A stretch of 64,000 bases of DNA from Bradyrhizobium algeriense (GCF_003062295.1 NZ_PYCN01000011.1:62001-126000); one strand, 5' to 3'. Shown: positions 56,498 through 64,000, counted from the first letter of the stretch. Notes: generated from the sequence alone by a model not told the origin. Translations and numbers: made by a program.

Positions 56498-57448
56498 ATG
56501 GAGTCCTCGGCGAACACCAAGCAAACCGATTCTCGCAATGTCAGTCCGGGCGATGTTAGTCCGGGATTGTCCACGCAAGGACTGTCCACGCAAGGACTGT
56601 CCACGCAAGGACTGTCTACACAAGGACTGTCTACACAAGACTTGGAGCTGGTCGCGCGCGCCGATGAACGGCTCGCACATGCTTATGAGCAGATCGCCAG
56701 CGCGGATGAGCAACTCGCGCGTATCAATGAACAGATTTCCAGGATCGAGGACGACGCTGCGCGGAAGCAGGCCGTGAACAAGCTTCGTCGGCCGTCGCGT
56801 GGCAGGCCGGCGCTGCGCGGCTTCATCGGCCTGCTGCTGACAGCGGGCATCTGTTTTGCCGCTTTCGTTTCGCAGTCCTATGGCGAGACGGCCAGGCAGA
56901 TGATCTCGCGGTGGGCGCCGCAACTGGCTTCGTCGTTGCCCTCGGCAACACCGGAGCTCGCCGCCCAGCAGAGCCCGCCGCCTGTTCAGGTGGCTGCGGC
57001 GGACGCGGCAATTTCGCAATTGTCACCTCCGGCTCAGACCGCGCCGCAAGACGCGGCACCCGCCGCGATCCCACCCGAGGTGACGCAGTCGCTCCAAACG
57101 ATGGCGCGTGATCTCGCAAGCGTGCAGCAGGAGATCGGGCAGCTCAAGGCCGCCCAGGAAGCATTGGCCCGCGAAAATGCCAGGACTGCCGAACAGCTCA
57201 AGGCGAGCCAGGAACACCAGGAGCAAATGGCGCGCGCGATCTCCAGCGCCTCCGAGCAGAATCTGCGGCTCAGGACATCAGTGCCGGCATCTGCCGCGAC
57301 ATCAGCGGCGACATCAGCCAATCCGCCACTGCCGGTTGCCAACCCTGCGCGTAAGCTTGCGTCGAGTAAGCCCGTGTCGACGCTTCCGCCGAAGCAAGCC
57401 AGAGCGCAAGCGCGGGCGCCAGTGCAGTTGCAGTCCCGACAACAGTAG
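56498..57448 (+). CDS. Bitopic coiled-coil protein with GLSTQ repeats
   Basis: A 316-residue protein. Residues 23-47 are five GLSTQ units, preceded by VSPGDVSPG. Residues 52-88 form a repeating helix (ADERLAHAYEQIAS/ADEQLARINEQISR). One membrane segment is near 108-124 (GFIGLLLTAGICFAAF). The long C-terminal part has a second coiled coil near 195-260 and an Ala/Pro/Lys-rich tail. It lies 163 bp after ftsZ in the same direction. The function is unknown; a division or envelope role is only suggested by context. Confidence 0.78.
   Translation: MESSANTKQTDSRNVSPGDVSPGLSTQGLSTQGLSTQGLSTQGLSTQDLELVARADERLAHAYEQIASADEQLARINEQISRIEDDAARKQAVNKLRRPSRGRPALRGFIGLLLTAGICFAAFVSQSYGETARQMISRWAPQLASSLPSATPELAAQQSPPPVQVAAADAAISQLSPPAQTAPQDAAPAAIPPEVTQSLQTMARDLASVQQEIGQLKAAQEALARENARTAEQLKASQEHQEQMARAISSASEQNLRLRTSVPASAATSAATSANPPLPVANPARKLASSKPVSTLPPKQARAQARAPVQLQSRQQ
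56564..56638 (+). repeat. Five tandem 15-bp coding repeats
   Basis: GGACTGTCCACGCAA-type units, five copies with small changes (the first begins GGATTG; the last two have TCT ACA). They are in frame and encode GLSTQ. Copy number could vary between strains. Confidence 0.9.
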
Positions 57449-57635
57449 TTTTCATAGGCGCCGCCGTCCGCCGAAGACGGCGTCGCCTCTGTCGCTAGTC
57501 GCGTTATTTTCCAGCGCTCGGAATATGCCAGTCGCAAATGCCATTCATTGGGTTGGCGCGCCTAACGCGAATTTCGGTAAGTGCGCCAATCTGTCCCGGC
57601 CTTGGCGTGTGGCGGTAGCCGGACGATGCGCTACG

Positions 57636-57661
57636 CTCCCTGAAAAATCAGGGAGGAATCA
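57636..57661 (+). promoter_or_regulatory. Hairpin covering the ribosome-binding site
   Basis: CTCCCTGA (57636-57643), AAAA, TCAGGGAG (57648-57655) form a perfect 8-bp stem. The Shine-Dalgarno AGGGAGGAA (57650-57658) lies largely in the right arm, 4-9 nt ahead of the ATG at 57662, so translation may depend on opening the stem. Confidence 0.7.
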
Positions 57662-58651
57662 ATGTCAGTGAGAATCAATCGCCGTCACTTCATCGCTGCC
57701 GGTACGGCGGCCGCCGCGATGCCTTTGCTCGCGCGCAGCGCCTCGGCGCAAGCCGCGTGGCCGTCGCGGAATATCCGGATGGTCTGCAGCTACCCGGCGG
57801 GCGGGCAGACCGATCTGCTGGCGCGCGCCTTCGGCGATTTCATCTCCAGGCAGGTGGGGCAGAACGTCATCAACGAAAACAAGGCGGGCGCCTCCGGCTC
57901 GATCGGCGCGGCGGACGTCGCGCGCGCGGCGCCGGACGGTCACACCATCCTGTGCTCCATCTCGGCCACCTATATGATGAACCGGGTTATGATGAAGAAT
58001 CCCGGCTACGACATGGATAGAGACCTGACGCTCGTCAGCATCATTCCGGGCGCCGGGCTGCTCCTGGTTGCGAGCTTGGCGTCCGGCGTCAAATCGCTGG
58101 ACGATTTCGTCGCTTTCGCGCGCAAGAAGGGCCAGGTGAACTTCGGCACCTATAGCGCGGGCTCGGCGCCGCACATGACCATCAACGAACTCAACAAGCA
58201 GTATGGTCTCAAGATCGAACCGATCCACTACCGGGGCGAAGCGCCGATGTGGACGGGGCTGCTGGACGGCACGCTCGATGTCGCGATGGGCAGCTACACG
58301 GCAGCCCAAACCGTCCTGCAAGGCGATAAAGGCGTTGTGTTCGCGGTGAGTTCGAGGAAGGTCGCCGCGATCCCTGATGTCAAGACCCTGCCCGAACAAG
58401 GCGCGACATCGAAGTTCTTCACCCTGAGCGGCTTCACCGGATGGGCGGTGCCGAAGGCCGTGCCGCAACCGATCGTCGAACGGCTGTCGGAACTGTGCGT
58501 GGCGGCCAATGGCGATCCGAAGGTGAAGGAAGTTCTCGCCACTTTCGCGCTGGATCCGGCGCTCGGCTTCAAGGAAAGCAATGCGCTGTATCAGCGCGAA
58601 TTGCCGGCCTGGATCGAGAGCGCACAGGCGCTCGGCCTGGAGCCCGCCTAG
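57662..58651 (+). CDS. Bug-family TTT substrate-binding protein, Tat-type signal
   Basis: A 329-residue periplasmic protein. The N-terminus has NRRHFIAAGTAAAAMPLLARSASA, a signal with a twin-arginine-like RRHFIA. The mature part starts WPSRNIRMVCSYPAGGQTDLLARAF and has GTYSAGSAPHMTINEL, as in Bug/TctC proteins. No membrane subunits are nearby. The upstream hairpin may regulate translation. Confidence 0.88.
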   Translation: MSVRINRRHFIAAGTAAAAMPLLARSASAQAAWPSRNIRMVCSYPAGGQTDLLARAFGDFISRQVGQNVINENKAGASGSIGAADVARAAPDGHTILCSISATYMMNRVMMKNPGYDMDRDLTLVSIIPGAGLLLVASLASGVKSLDDFVAFARKKGQVNFGTYSAGSAPHMTINELNKQYGLKIEPIHYRGEAPMWTGLLDGTLDVAMGSYTAAQTVLQGDKGVVFAVSSRKVAAIPDVKTLPEQGATSKFFTLSGFTGWAVPKAVPQPIVERLSELCVAANGDPKVKEVLATFALDPALGFKESNALYQRELPAWIESAQALGLEPA

Positions 58652-58670
58652 CGCGAAAGCCGATCAGCGG

Positions 58671-58760
58671 GTAGGGTGGGTTAGGCGAAGCCGTAACCCA
58701 CCGGCCGAACTGACCACGTGTCGAGACTTCGGTGGGTTACGCTGCGCTAACCCACCCTAC
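58671..58760. repeat. 90-bp palindromic repeat, copy 1
   Basis: GTAGGGTGGGTTAGGCGAAG at the left end pairs with CTTCGGTGGGTTACGCTGCG and TAACCCACCCTAC at the right; the ends GTAGGGTGGGTTAG and CTAACCCACCCTAC are complementary. It is almost identical to copy 2 at 59153-59242 (about 6 differences in 90 bp). Confidence 0.85.
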
Positions 58761-58793
58761 GAAACGATACATTGGTGCCCGATCTTGAATGTG

Positions 58794-59141
58794 ATGGCTG
58801 AGGACGACCCGACCGACGAGATTTCGCTCATCGAGGAGCGGCTCGAGGAGCTTGCCGAAGTCTCGGAGCGGTGCCGAAAGATCATTCTGTTTTCCAAGAC
58901 GGCCATCGCCGGCGGCGCAGCCTTGCTGCTCGTGATGATGCTCGGCCTGTTCGGCTCCAGCCAGGTCGTTGCCCTAGGGTCGATCGCCGCGGTGCTGGGT
59001 GGAATCGTCTCGCTCGGATCGAATGTCAGCACGCTGCGGCAGACCAGCGACGCCATCAGCGCCGCCGAGGCGCTCCGTTCGGATCTGATCAGCCGGATCG
59101 ATCTCCGGGTGGTCGGTGATAGCCCCATGAAACTGAGTTGA
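58794..59141 (+). CDS. Small membrane protein between two palindromic repeats
   Basis: A 115-residue protein from the ATG at 58794 (MAEDDPTDEISLIEERLEEL): an acidic helical N-terminus, two hydrophobic segments (IAGGAALLLVMMLGLF, VVALGSIAAVLGGIVSLG) and a short C-terminal helix. The closest look is to SLATT-like small two-helix proteins, but this is not certain. It is framed by copies of a 90-bp palindrome and has no close operon partner. Confidence 0.65.
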   Translation: MAEDDPTDEISLIEERLEELAEVSERCRKIILFSKTAIAGGAALLLVMMLGLFGSSQVVALGSIAAVLGGIVSLGSNVSTLRQTSDAISAAEALRSDLISRIDLRVVGDSPMKLS

Positions 59142-59152
59142 CGTTCGAACGA

Positions 59153-59242
59153 GTAGGGTGGGTTAGGCGAAGCCGTAACCCACCGGCCGACCCGACCGCG
59201 CGTCGAGACTTTGGTGGGTTACACTGCGCTAACCCACCCTAC
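59153..59242. repeat. 90-bp palindromic repeat, copy 2
   Basis: Same element as at 58671-58760 and in the same orientation, so the two form direct repeats around the small membrane gene. The ends GTAGGGTGGGTTAG and CTAACCCACCCTAC are identical in both. Confidence 0.85.
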
Positions 59243-59273
59243 AAAGCTTTTGTCGCCCTCGCATTCATGTCGG

Positions 59274-59864
59274 TCAGGCCGCGAGGGCAGGCGCGGCTTT
59301 CTTGCTACGATAGACGCCGTAGCCGATGCCGGCGAAGCCGAGCAGCATCATCGCCCAGGTCGAGGGTTCTGGAACAGCCGAGGTTACGGAATAGGTGAGG
59401 ATGGCATCGAACTCAATCTCGGTCGGGCCGGTTGATGACGTTAGGCTGCCGGAAATTCCTGTGCCGGTATCGTTTATAATAAAGGACAGTGTGTTCTGAC
59501 CGACGAGGAAGCCGCTTGTCACGTCATCATGGGGCAGGCCATTCCCTGACGTGAATAGAAACGGATCATTCGCGCCGCCGCCCGTGAAAACGAAAGACCC
59601 AGGACCCGCGCCAAAAATGCCGGTGTTGCCTACTGTGGTGCCATTGAGCTGCAGGATGGCGCGATCGTCAGCGTTGAACGTGGTAATGGTGAGCTTCGCG
59701 TTTGTAAAACCACTAGGTAGACTAAAGCCAAGGTCAGCAGTGTAAAATGAAGTAAGAAAGCTGTTGTCGAGGGAATAATTTAAATTAACAGTCTCCGCCG
59801 AGGCAGAACACATTCCCACCGCTGCGAAGAGAATAGCGGCGGCACAGGTCTTGATTGAAAGCAT
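59274..59864 (-). CDS. PEP-CTERM secreted protein
   Basis: A 196-residue protein with a signal peptide (MLSIKTCAAAILFAAVGMCSASA) and a C-terminal VPEPSTWAMMLLGF segment, a membrane helix and the basic tail YRSKK, the PEP-CTERM sorting signal handled by exosortases. The rest is a beta-rich domain with no known function. GAGGAG precedes the start. Confidence 0.9.
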   Translation of the reverse strand: MLSIKTCAAAILFAAVGMCSASAETVNLNYSLDNSFLTSFYTADLGFSLPSGFTNAKLTITTFNADDRAILQLNGTTVGNTGIFGAGPGSFVFTGGGANDPFLFTSGNGLPHDDVTSGFLVGQNTLSFIINDTGTGISGSLTSSTGPTEIEFDAILTYSVTSAVPEPSTWAMMLLGFAGIGYGVYRSKKAAPALAA

Positions 59865-59975
59865 TTTTCAGTCTCTCCTCAATGAAAGTCTTAAAGTGAT
59901 TTGAGTAAACGCCAGAGTTTGTCGGTCGCTCGGGAAATCAGCGCGACCGAGGGTGGCCTTTTGCATTCATCTGGA

Positions 59976-60638
59976 TCAGGCGGTGAGGGCTGCCGGCGCG
60001 GCTTTCTTGCGGCGATAGACGCCGTAGCCGATGCCGGCGAAGCCGAGCAGCATCATGGCCCAGGTCGAGGGTTCGGGCACGGCGCCGACCTGCGCGGTCA
60101 AGCCCACCCCATCGAGCACGAAGAACGGACCCCGGCCGAATCCCGTGTCGCCGCGCGAGAATGCGAAAGTGATTTCGTGGCTGCCCGCCGACAACAGCGT
60201 GTTGCCCGTATAGCTGCTGAGCAGCTTTGTCGATGCCGGCGATCCGCCGCTCGATGAATCGAAGATGGGAAGATCGGAAGCCAGGATCACCCCGTCGATG
60301 CTCATTGCGAATGTGAGGGCGACGTCGTTAGACGTGTTGGTGGACTCGGAGCGCCCGGCCTGAAACGCGTAGTTGAACAGGCCGGCGCTGGCTAAGGTGA
60401 AGGATTGCGAAAGCGTGCCGCTTGCCGAACCGAAAAAGCTGTTCAGTGAGATCTGCGCAACCGATGATCCGTCGGTAGCGTTCCCGGATCCGAGCGACGA
60501 TACGATGATGCCGTTTGTCGCTACCCAGGGTGAACTGGTTCCCTCAAAGCTGCCGTTCGTCAAAACGTCTGCGCGGGCTGCCGGCATGCTGCCCAACAGT
60601 ATCATCGAGGCGAGCAAGTAATTCTTGAACATTTTCAT
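59976..60638 (-). CDS. PEP-CTERM secreted protein, second
   Basis: A 220-residue protein with a signal peptide (MKMFKNYLLASMILLGSMPAARA) and the same C-terminal PEP-CTERM signal followed by YRRKK. The middle (GSFEGTSSPW, SQSFTLASAGLFNYAFQAGRS) resembles carbohydrate-binding or choice-of-anchor beta domains. Its final 75 bp of DNA are nearly identical to the neighbour's, indicating duplication or conversion. No exosortase gene is in the window. Confidence 0.9.
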   Translation of the reverse strand: MKMFKNYLLASMILLGSMPAARADVLTNGSFEGTSSPWVATNGIIVSSLGSGNATDGSSVAQISLNSFFGSASGTLSQSFTLASAGLFNYAFQAGRSESTNTSNDVALTFAMSIDGVILASDLPIFDSSSGGSPASTKLLSSYTGNTLLSAGSHEITFAFSRGDTGFGRGPFFVLDGVGLTAQVGAVPEPSTWAMMLLGFAGIGYGVYRRKKAAPAALTA

Positions 60639-60739
60639 TTACCGAAATCTCCTACTTTCAAAATACGTCGATGCAAGAAAGGCTAGAAGATCGATGTGAT
60701 GCGATCCATAGGCCCGTGCCTGACGTGGCGTTCGGTCGC

Positions 60740-60755
60740 TACATCAAATGATGTA
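60740..60755. promoter_or_regulatory. Short perfect palindrome upstream of the second LuxR gene
   Basis: TACATCA, AA, TGATGTA: 7-bp arms, 110 bp upstream of the LuxR start and 102 bp upstream of the PEP-CTERM gene start on the other strand. It could be a LuxR or other operator; this is not established. Confidence 0.4.
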
Positions 60756-60864
60756 CGGCAGGGCCGGCTGTTGCAGTTATTGGGCACGGCGATACACTGT
60801 CTTGATTACGGTGTGCTCCAAGGCAGTTTCAATTCATCCATTTTACCGCGGGGGCGGGGGCTTG

Positions 60865-61959
60865 ATGAACCAGGACGAATTGCTCGTCATCATCGAAAAG
60901 ATCTATGAGGCCGCGACCGACACGAGCCGGTGGCCCGTCGTCCTCCAGACCATCGCCGACGCCTTTGGCGCACAGGATGCGTCGCTGAGCGCGGTCTCGC
61001 CGGTGGCCGTGCCCTGGCTGGTCGCGCCGCGGACCGATCCCTCGTTCTTGCAAAGCTACGGGCAGCATTACCACCCGCTCAACCTGTTCTGGGACCGGAT
61101 GACGCGCGTGCCGGTCGGCACCGCGGTCACCGACCGCATGGTGCTTCGCCAGGAAACCCTTCGCGCCAGTCAATTCTACAACGAGTGGTCGCGGCCGCAG
61201 AGCTATCTTTCGGTGATGGGGGCGACGCTTCTCGTCGAGGATCAATGGCGCTTCGAGTTCGTCGTTCCCGGCAAGAACGCGTTCGGGCCGGAGCAGATCA
61301 AGCTCTACGATGCGCTTGCGCCGCACCTCAAGCGCGCGGTGCAGCTCACCCACCGCCTGCAATCCGCGGAGCTCGATCGCGCTTATTCGCACGGTGCGCT
61401 CGACAGTCTCGATCGCGGCATGCTGATGGTCGACTCCAGGGCGCGCGTGCTGTTCGCAAACCAGGCGGCAAAGAAATCGTTCAACGCCGGCCTGAAAGTG
61501 GTCGACGGTGTACTGTGCGGCACGAAGCCGTCGGAAACCGCGCGGCTTCATCTGGCGATCGCCGATCCCTTCAACAATGGCGGCTGCAACGAGATCGCTA
61601 TTTCGCGAGATTCGGATCGCGCGCCGCTGTCGCTCACGGTGATCCCGCTGCGGCATCGCGTCGAATGGATCGCGCGGCAAGAGCAGGCGGCGATCGTCTT
61701 CGTCAGCGATCCTGAAGATATCGCCGGCCAGCGGCATCAGGTGTTGCAGCAGCAGTTTGGCCTGACGCGCGCCGAAGCCGCCCTGGTCGAGGAAATGCTG
61801 AAAGGCGGCGACATGCCTGATGTCGCGGCCCGGCTCGGAATTGCGCCGGCGACGGCGCGAACGCACCTGCATCGCATCTTCAGGAAGACGAGAACGACGC
61901 GCCAGTCAGAGCTGGTGCATCTGGCGTTGTCGCCGGGGCGAGGAAGCGGCGGCGCGTAG
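60865..61959 (+). CDS. LuxR-family helix-turn-helix transcriptional regulator
   Basis: A 364-residue paralogue of the regulator at 50-1147, starting MNQDELLVIIEKIYEAATDTS behind GGGGGCGGGGG. The N-terminal 270 residues are a sensor-like region with an aromatic-rich section (QHYHPLNLFWDRM). The C-terminal HTH is LTRAEAALVEEMLKGGDMPD and IAPATARTHLHRIFRKT. Its stop codon lies in a palindromic repeat. The start is chosen by the paralogue's N-terminus. Confidence 0.87.
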   Translation: MNQDELLVIIEKIYEAATDTSRWPVVLQTIADAFGAQDASLSAVSPVAVPWLVAPRTDPSFLQSYGQHYHPLNLFWDRMTRVPVGTAVTDRMVLRQETLRASQFYNEWSRPQSYLSVMGATLLVEDQWRFEFVVPGKNAFGPEQIKLYDALAPHLKRAVQLTHRLQSAELDRAYSHGALDSLDRGMLMVDSRARVLFANQAAKKSFNAGLKVVDGVLCGTKPSETARLHLAIADPFNNGGCNEIAISRDSDRAPLSLTVIPLRHRVEWIARQEQAAIVFVSDPEDIAGQRHQVLQQQFGLTRAEAALVEEMLKGGDMPDVAARLGIAPATARTHLHRIFRKTRTTRQSELVHLALSPGRGSGGA

Positions 61960-62036
61960 GTTGGGTGGAGCGCAGCGATACCCATCAATAACGGCTGTGA
62001 CGCTGATGGGTTTCGCTGCGCTCTACCCATCCTACC
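61956..62036. repeat. Palindromic repeat (GTAGGTTGGGTGGAGCG type)
   Basis: GTAGGTTGGGTGGAGCGCAG (61956-61975) with GATACCCATCA is complemented by TGATGGGTTTCGCTGCGCTC and TACCCATCCTACC (to 62036). The LuxR stop codon TAG (61957-61959) lies in its first bases. Confidence 0.75.
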
Positions 62037-62044
62037 AAGCCTCC

Positions 62045-63292
62045 TCACTTTATCCCCGTACAACTCGCGTAGAACGTCGTCGTCGCCGGCCAGTCCGAGA
62101 ACATGCCGCGCACGCCGACCTGCTTTGCCAGCACGTCCAGCACCGTCAGCGTATCGCCGTCGCGATCGACCACTGATTTGATCGATTTGTGGTAGAAGCC
62201 GCCGCCCTTGTGCAGCGGGCCGTCGCGTTCCAGCGACCAGCCGATCAGGTCGAGGCCGGCGGCCTTCGCCGCCTTGGCGTATTCGGAGGGGACGATCTCG
62301 CGCTTGTCGTTCAGCGTCAGCATGGTCCAGATCGGCGGGCCGAGGATCGCGACGCCTTGCGCCTTCAACTCCGCCATCGAGGGTTTCCAGGTGTCGGGCT
62401 TATTGGGATCGAGGCCCTGCTTCTCGTAGCGGTCCTCGAGATACACCGCCTGCGCCCCGAACGCCGGCTCGGTCTTCACCCAATAGAGCACGTCGGCGAG
62501 ATTAAAACTTTGCGCGAACACGTCGCCCGGGGGAATGCCGGCTTTCTTGTAGGCGTCCAGCATCTGGCTCGCGTATTTCTCCTGCGTGTAGTCGCCGTCG
62601 AACGGCATCGGCACTTCCGGCGCCTTCAATTCCGGCGTGAATTTGGCGCCGAGGCTTTTGATCAGCGCGATGCTCTCGTCATGCGTCATCAGCGTGCCGG
62701 AATTGGCGTAAAGATCCGTGCGCCAGCGCGGCGTGCCGTTCTGGTATTCCTCCAGCGTCTTCGCATCCGGATAGAAGCCGTCCATCTTCGCGGTGAGCCG
62801 ACGGAACTCGGCGAGCGTGATGTCAGAGGTGCAGCACTTTGCCGAGGCCTTCTTGCCGGTGGCGGGATCGGCCGGGCTGAATCCTTGCGAGCATTTGGCG
62901 GCAAGCTCCGGCACCGTCAAAATGTTGGTCGTGGTGTGCAGGTCGCACTGCGAATGGCGGCAGACCAGTTCGCGGTCTTTGGTAAAGGTCACGTCGCACT
63001 CGATGATGCCGGCGCCCATCCGGGCGGCCGCGACATAGGACTCTTTCGTATGCTCTGGGAATTCCAGCGCCGCGCCGCGGTGGCCGATGGAGAAGTCGGT
63101 CTTGCGAAACGGTCCGGTGCACTGGCTGAGCTGTTGCTTCAGCGGCCCGTCCTTCATCTTGTCGACCAGGTAGAACGGCCGCGGTCCGATCTGCGGCTCG
63201 CGCGGCAGCATGATCTCGTCTGCAAGGACGGAAGCGGTTGCCGCTAACAGGCAGAGGGCTGCGAGAAGGGCGGAGCGATGGCGGGCAGGCAT
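62045..63292 (-). CDS. Secreted glycerophosphodiester phosphodiesterase family protein
   Basis: A 415-residue protein from the ATG at 63292 (MPARHRSALLAALCLLAATA, a signal peptide). The GDPD signature is GHRGAALEFPEHTKESYVAA and GIIECDVTFTKDRELVCRH, with the usual His, Glu and Asp ligands. It probably hydrolyses glycerophosphodiesters to glycerol-3-phosphate in the periplasm. Possible longer starts read through sequence lacking homology. Confidence 0.9.
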   Translation of the reverse strand: MPARHRSALLAALCLLAATASVLADEIMLPREPQIGPRPFYLVDKMKDGPLKQQLSQCTGPFRKTDFSIGHRGAALEFPEHTKESYVAAARMGAGIIECDVTFTKDRELVCRHSQCDLHTTTNILTVPELAAKCSQGFSPADPATGKKASAKCCTSDITLAEFRRLTAKMDGFYPDAKTLEEYQNGTPRWRTDLYANSGTLMTHDESIALIKSLGAKFTPELKAPEVPMPFDGDYTQEKYASQMLDAYKKAGIPPGDVFAQSFNLADVLYWVKTEPAFGAQAVYLEDRYEKQGLDPNKPDTWKPSMAELKAQGVAILGPPIWTMLTLNDKREIVPSEYAKAAKAAGLDLIGWSLERDGPLHKGGGFYHKSIKSVVDRDGDTLTVLDVLAKQVGVRGMFSDWPATTTFYASCTGIK

Positions 63293-63414
63293 GGGTGGCA
63301 CCTCGGAAAACGCGTTGCGCGCGGCCTTGATATCACGGAGCATGTGACAGTTGCGTGTGGCCGGCAACCGGTGTCCCATGCGCCGAACAAAAACAATGCC
63401 CGGGAGGAAATCCA

Positions 63415-63729
63415 ATGCCCGCAGCCTTTTTCGTCGTCCGCGCCACCGTGACCGATCCGGCCAAGCGCCAGGCGTTCGACACCTGGTATTCGCGCGAGCA
63501 TCTGCCGGATGCGATGAAATCGTTCGGGGCCGTGAAGGCATGGCGCTACTGGAGCGTCACCGATCCATCGCTGCACCAGGCGATGTACCAATTCCCCGAC
63601 AAGACTGCGCTCGACCGCGCGATCGAGGGGCCGGAGATGAAGCGCTTGATCGCCGATTTCAACCGCGACTGGCCGGACGTGACGCGCACGCGGGATATGC
63701 TGGTGCTTGCCGAGGAGCGCGTGGCGTAA
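63415..63729 (+). CDS. Small dimeric alpha/beta-barrel-type protein
   Basis: A 104-residue protein (MPAAFFVVRATVTDPAKRQA). FDTWYSREHLPDAMKSFGAVKAWRYW resembles EthD- or DUF4286-like small barrel proteins, and the final half is MYQFPDKTALDRAI and RDWPDVTRTRDMLVLAEE. The ATG at 63415 follows GGGAGGAAA. The function is unknown. Confidence 0.75.
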   Translation: MPAAFFVVRATVTDPAKRQAFDTWYSREHLPDAMKSFGAVKAWRYWSVTDPSLHQAMYQFPDKTALDRAIEGPEMKRLIADFNRDWPDVTRTRDMLVLAEERVA

Positions 63730-63755
63730 GACGGTAGTCGTTCCCGCGAAGCTTG

Positions 63756-63784
63756 TCCGGCGTAGCTCGCAGAGCGAAGCCGGA
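63756..63784. repeat. Stem-loop of the GTAGCTCG repeat type
   Basis: TCCGGC (63756-63761) pairs with GCCGGA (63779-63784), and GCTC pairs with GAGC inside. It resembles the arm of the element at 52662-52826 (GTAGCTCGAAGAGCGAA). Confidence 0.5.
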
Positions 63785-63891
63785 TCACACGCGCGCGCGA
63801 TGCAAAAATGCTGCAGCGGCGACAAATGTTCCGCTGCGAGTAGCAGCGCCACGAAAATAATTCCGGATCGGCTTCGTTCGCGGCAATGCTG

Positions 63892-63915
63892 AACGCGCAG
63901 TTCACCGCGCGTTCA
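63892..63915. other. Stem-loop upstream of the last gene
   Basis: GAACGCGC and GCGCGTTC form an 8-bp stem with an 8-nt loop, about 55 bp ahead of the gene at the window end. It could be an operator or mRNA structure. Confidence 0.35.
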
Positions 63916-63970
63916 TCTAGGCAGCTTGAAACTCTCTTCTTCGCACCCAGCAGACGGAGGAGGAGATGTG

Positions 63971-64000
63971 ATGGAACGCCGCCACTTTCTGAAACTCGCC
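63971..64000 (+). CDS. Start of a Tat-exported protein, cut by the window end
   Basis: ATG at 63971 encodes MERRHFLKLA, a twin-arginine-like signal start (RRHFLK), preceded by GGAGGAGG at 63957-63964. Only ten codons are inside the window, so nothing can be said about function. Confidence 0.6.
   Translation, partial: MERRHFLKLA

Noticed and set aside
56564..56638. TGTCCAC repeats as DnaA boxes or a replication origin
   Set aside because: Each unit has two or more mismatches to TTATCCACA, and the repeats are in frame and encode GLSTQ.
56564..56638. CRISPR-like array
   Set aside because: The units are directly adjacent with no spacers and no cas genes are nearby.

Overview
This GC-rich window looks like chromosome from an alphaproteobacterium of the Bradyrhizobium type. 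The evidence is the alphaproteobacterial ribosomal-protein gene order, an ATP12 chaperone gene, a DUF1236 secreted protein, orphan Bug-type solute-binding proteins, PEP-CTERM proteins, CtrA-type TTAA-N7-TTAA sites and several families of rhizobial intergenic palindromes. No tRNA, rRNA, CRISPR array, transposase or phage gene was seen. The genus is inferred from recall of these families; no database search was made.

Layout. Positions 1-6.8 kb hold a LuxR-type regulator, an unusual flavoprotein-methyltransferase fusion, an ABC exporter with acidic ends, and a convergent flavoprotein whose 3' end overlaps the exporter gene. Positions 7.4-26.5 kb hold the joined str, S10, spc and alpha ribosomal operons: rpsL, rpsG, fusA, tuf, rpsJ through rplO, secY, adk, rpsM, rpsK, rpoA and rplQ. 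They end at a strong terminator. Palindromic repeats sit inside this superoperon at tuf/rpsJ, rpmD/rplO and rpsM/rpsK, and Adk carries a histone-H1-like basic tail.

Positions 26.6-43.2 kb are ordinary chromosomal genes. They include an SDR, a decayed DUF1330 gene, two small secreted proteins, an amidase with a solute-binding protein, and two HxlR regulators with their likely targets. A degP-like/rarA/TPR operon, an esterase, an RluA-type pseudouridine synthase, an amidohydrolase and ATP12 follow. Positions 43.4-50.3 kb hold a DUF2158 protein, a FliK/FlhB-C-terminus pair behind a CtrA-like site, adjacent class D and class C beta-lactamase-fold genes, a dienelactone-hydrolase-like protein and a DUF4260 protein.

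Positions 50.4-54.3 kb hold a propionyl-CoA carboxylase beta subunit, an AT-rich membrane gene, and VOC and cupin proteins among palindromic repeats. Positions 54.4-57.4 kb look like a cell-division module: a perfect CtrA box, a coiled-coil protein, a second-type FtsZ and a bitopic coiled-coil protein with a GLSTQ minisatellite. Positions 57.6-64 kb hold a solute-binding protein whose ribosome-binding site lies in a hairpin, a small membrane protein between two near-identical 90-bp repeats, two PEP-CTERM proteins, a second LuxR regulator, a glycerophosphodiester phosphodiesterase, a small alpha/beta-barrel protein and the start of a Tat-exported protein.

The candidates most worth following are the H1-like Adk tail, the CtrA-linked FtsZ module, the flavoprotein/methyltransferase/exporter cluster with its overlapping low-complexity tails, and the hairpin-masked ribosome-binding site.
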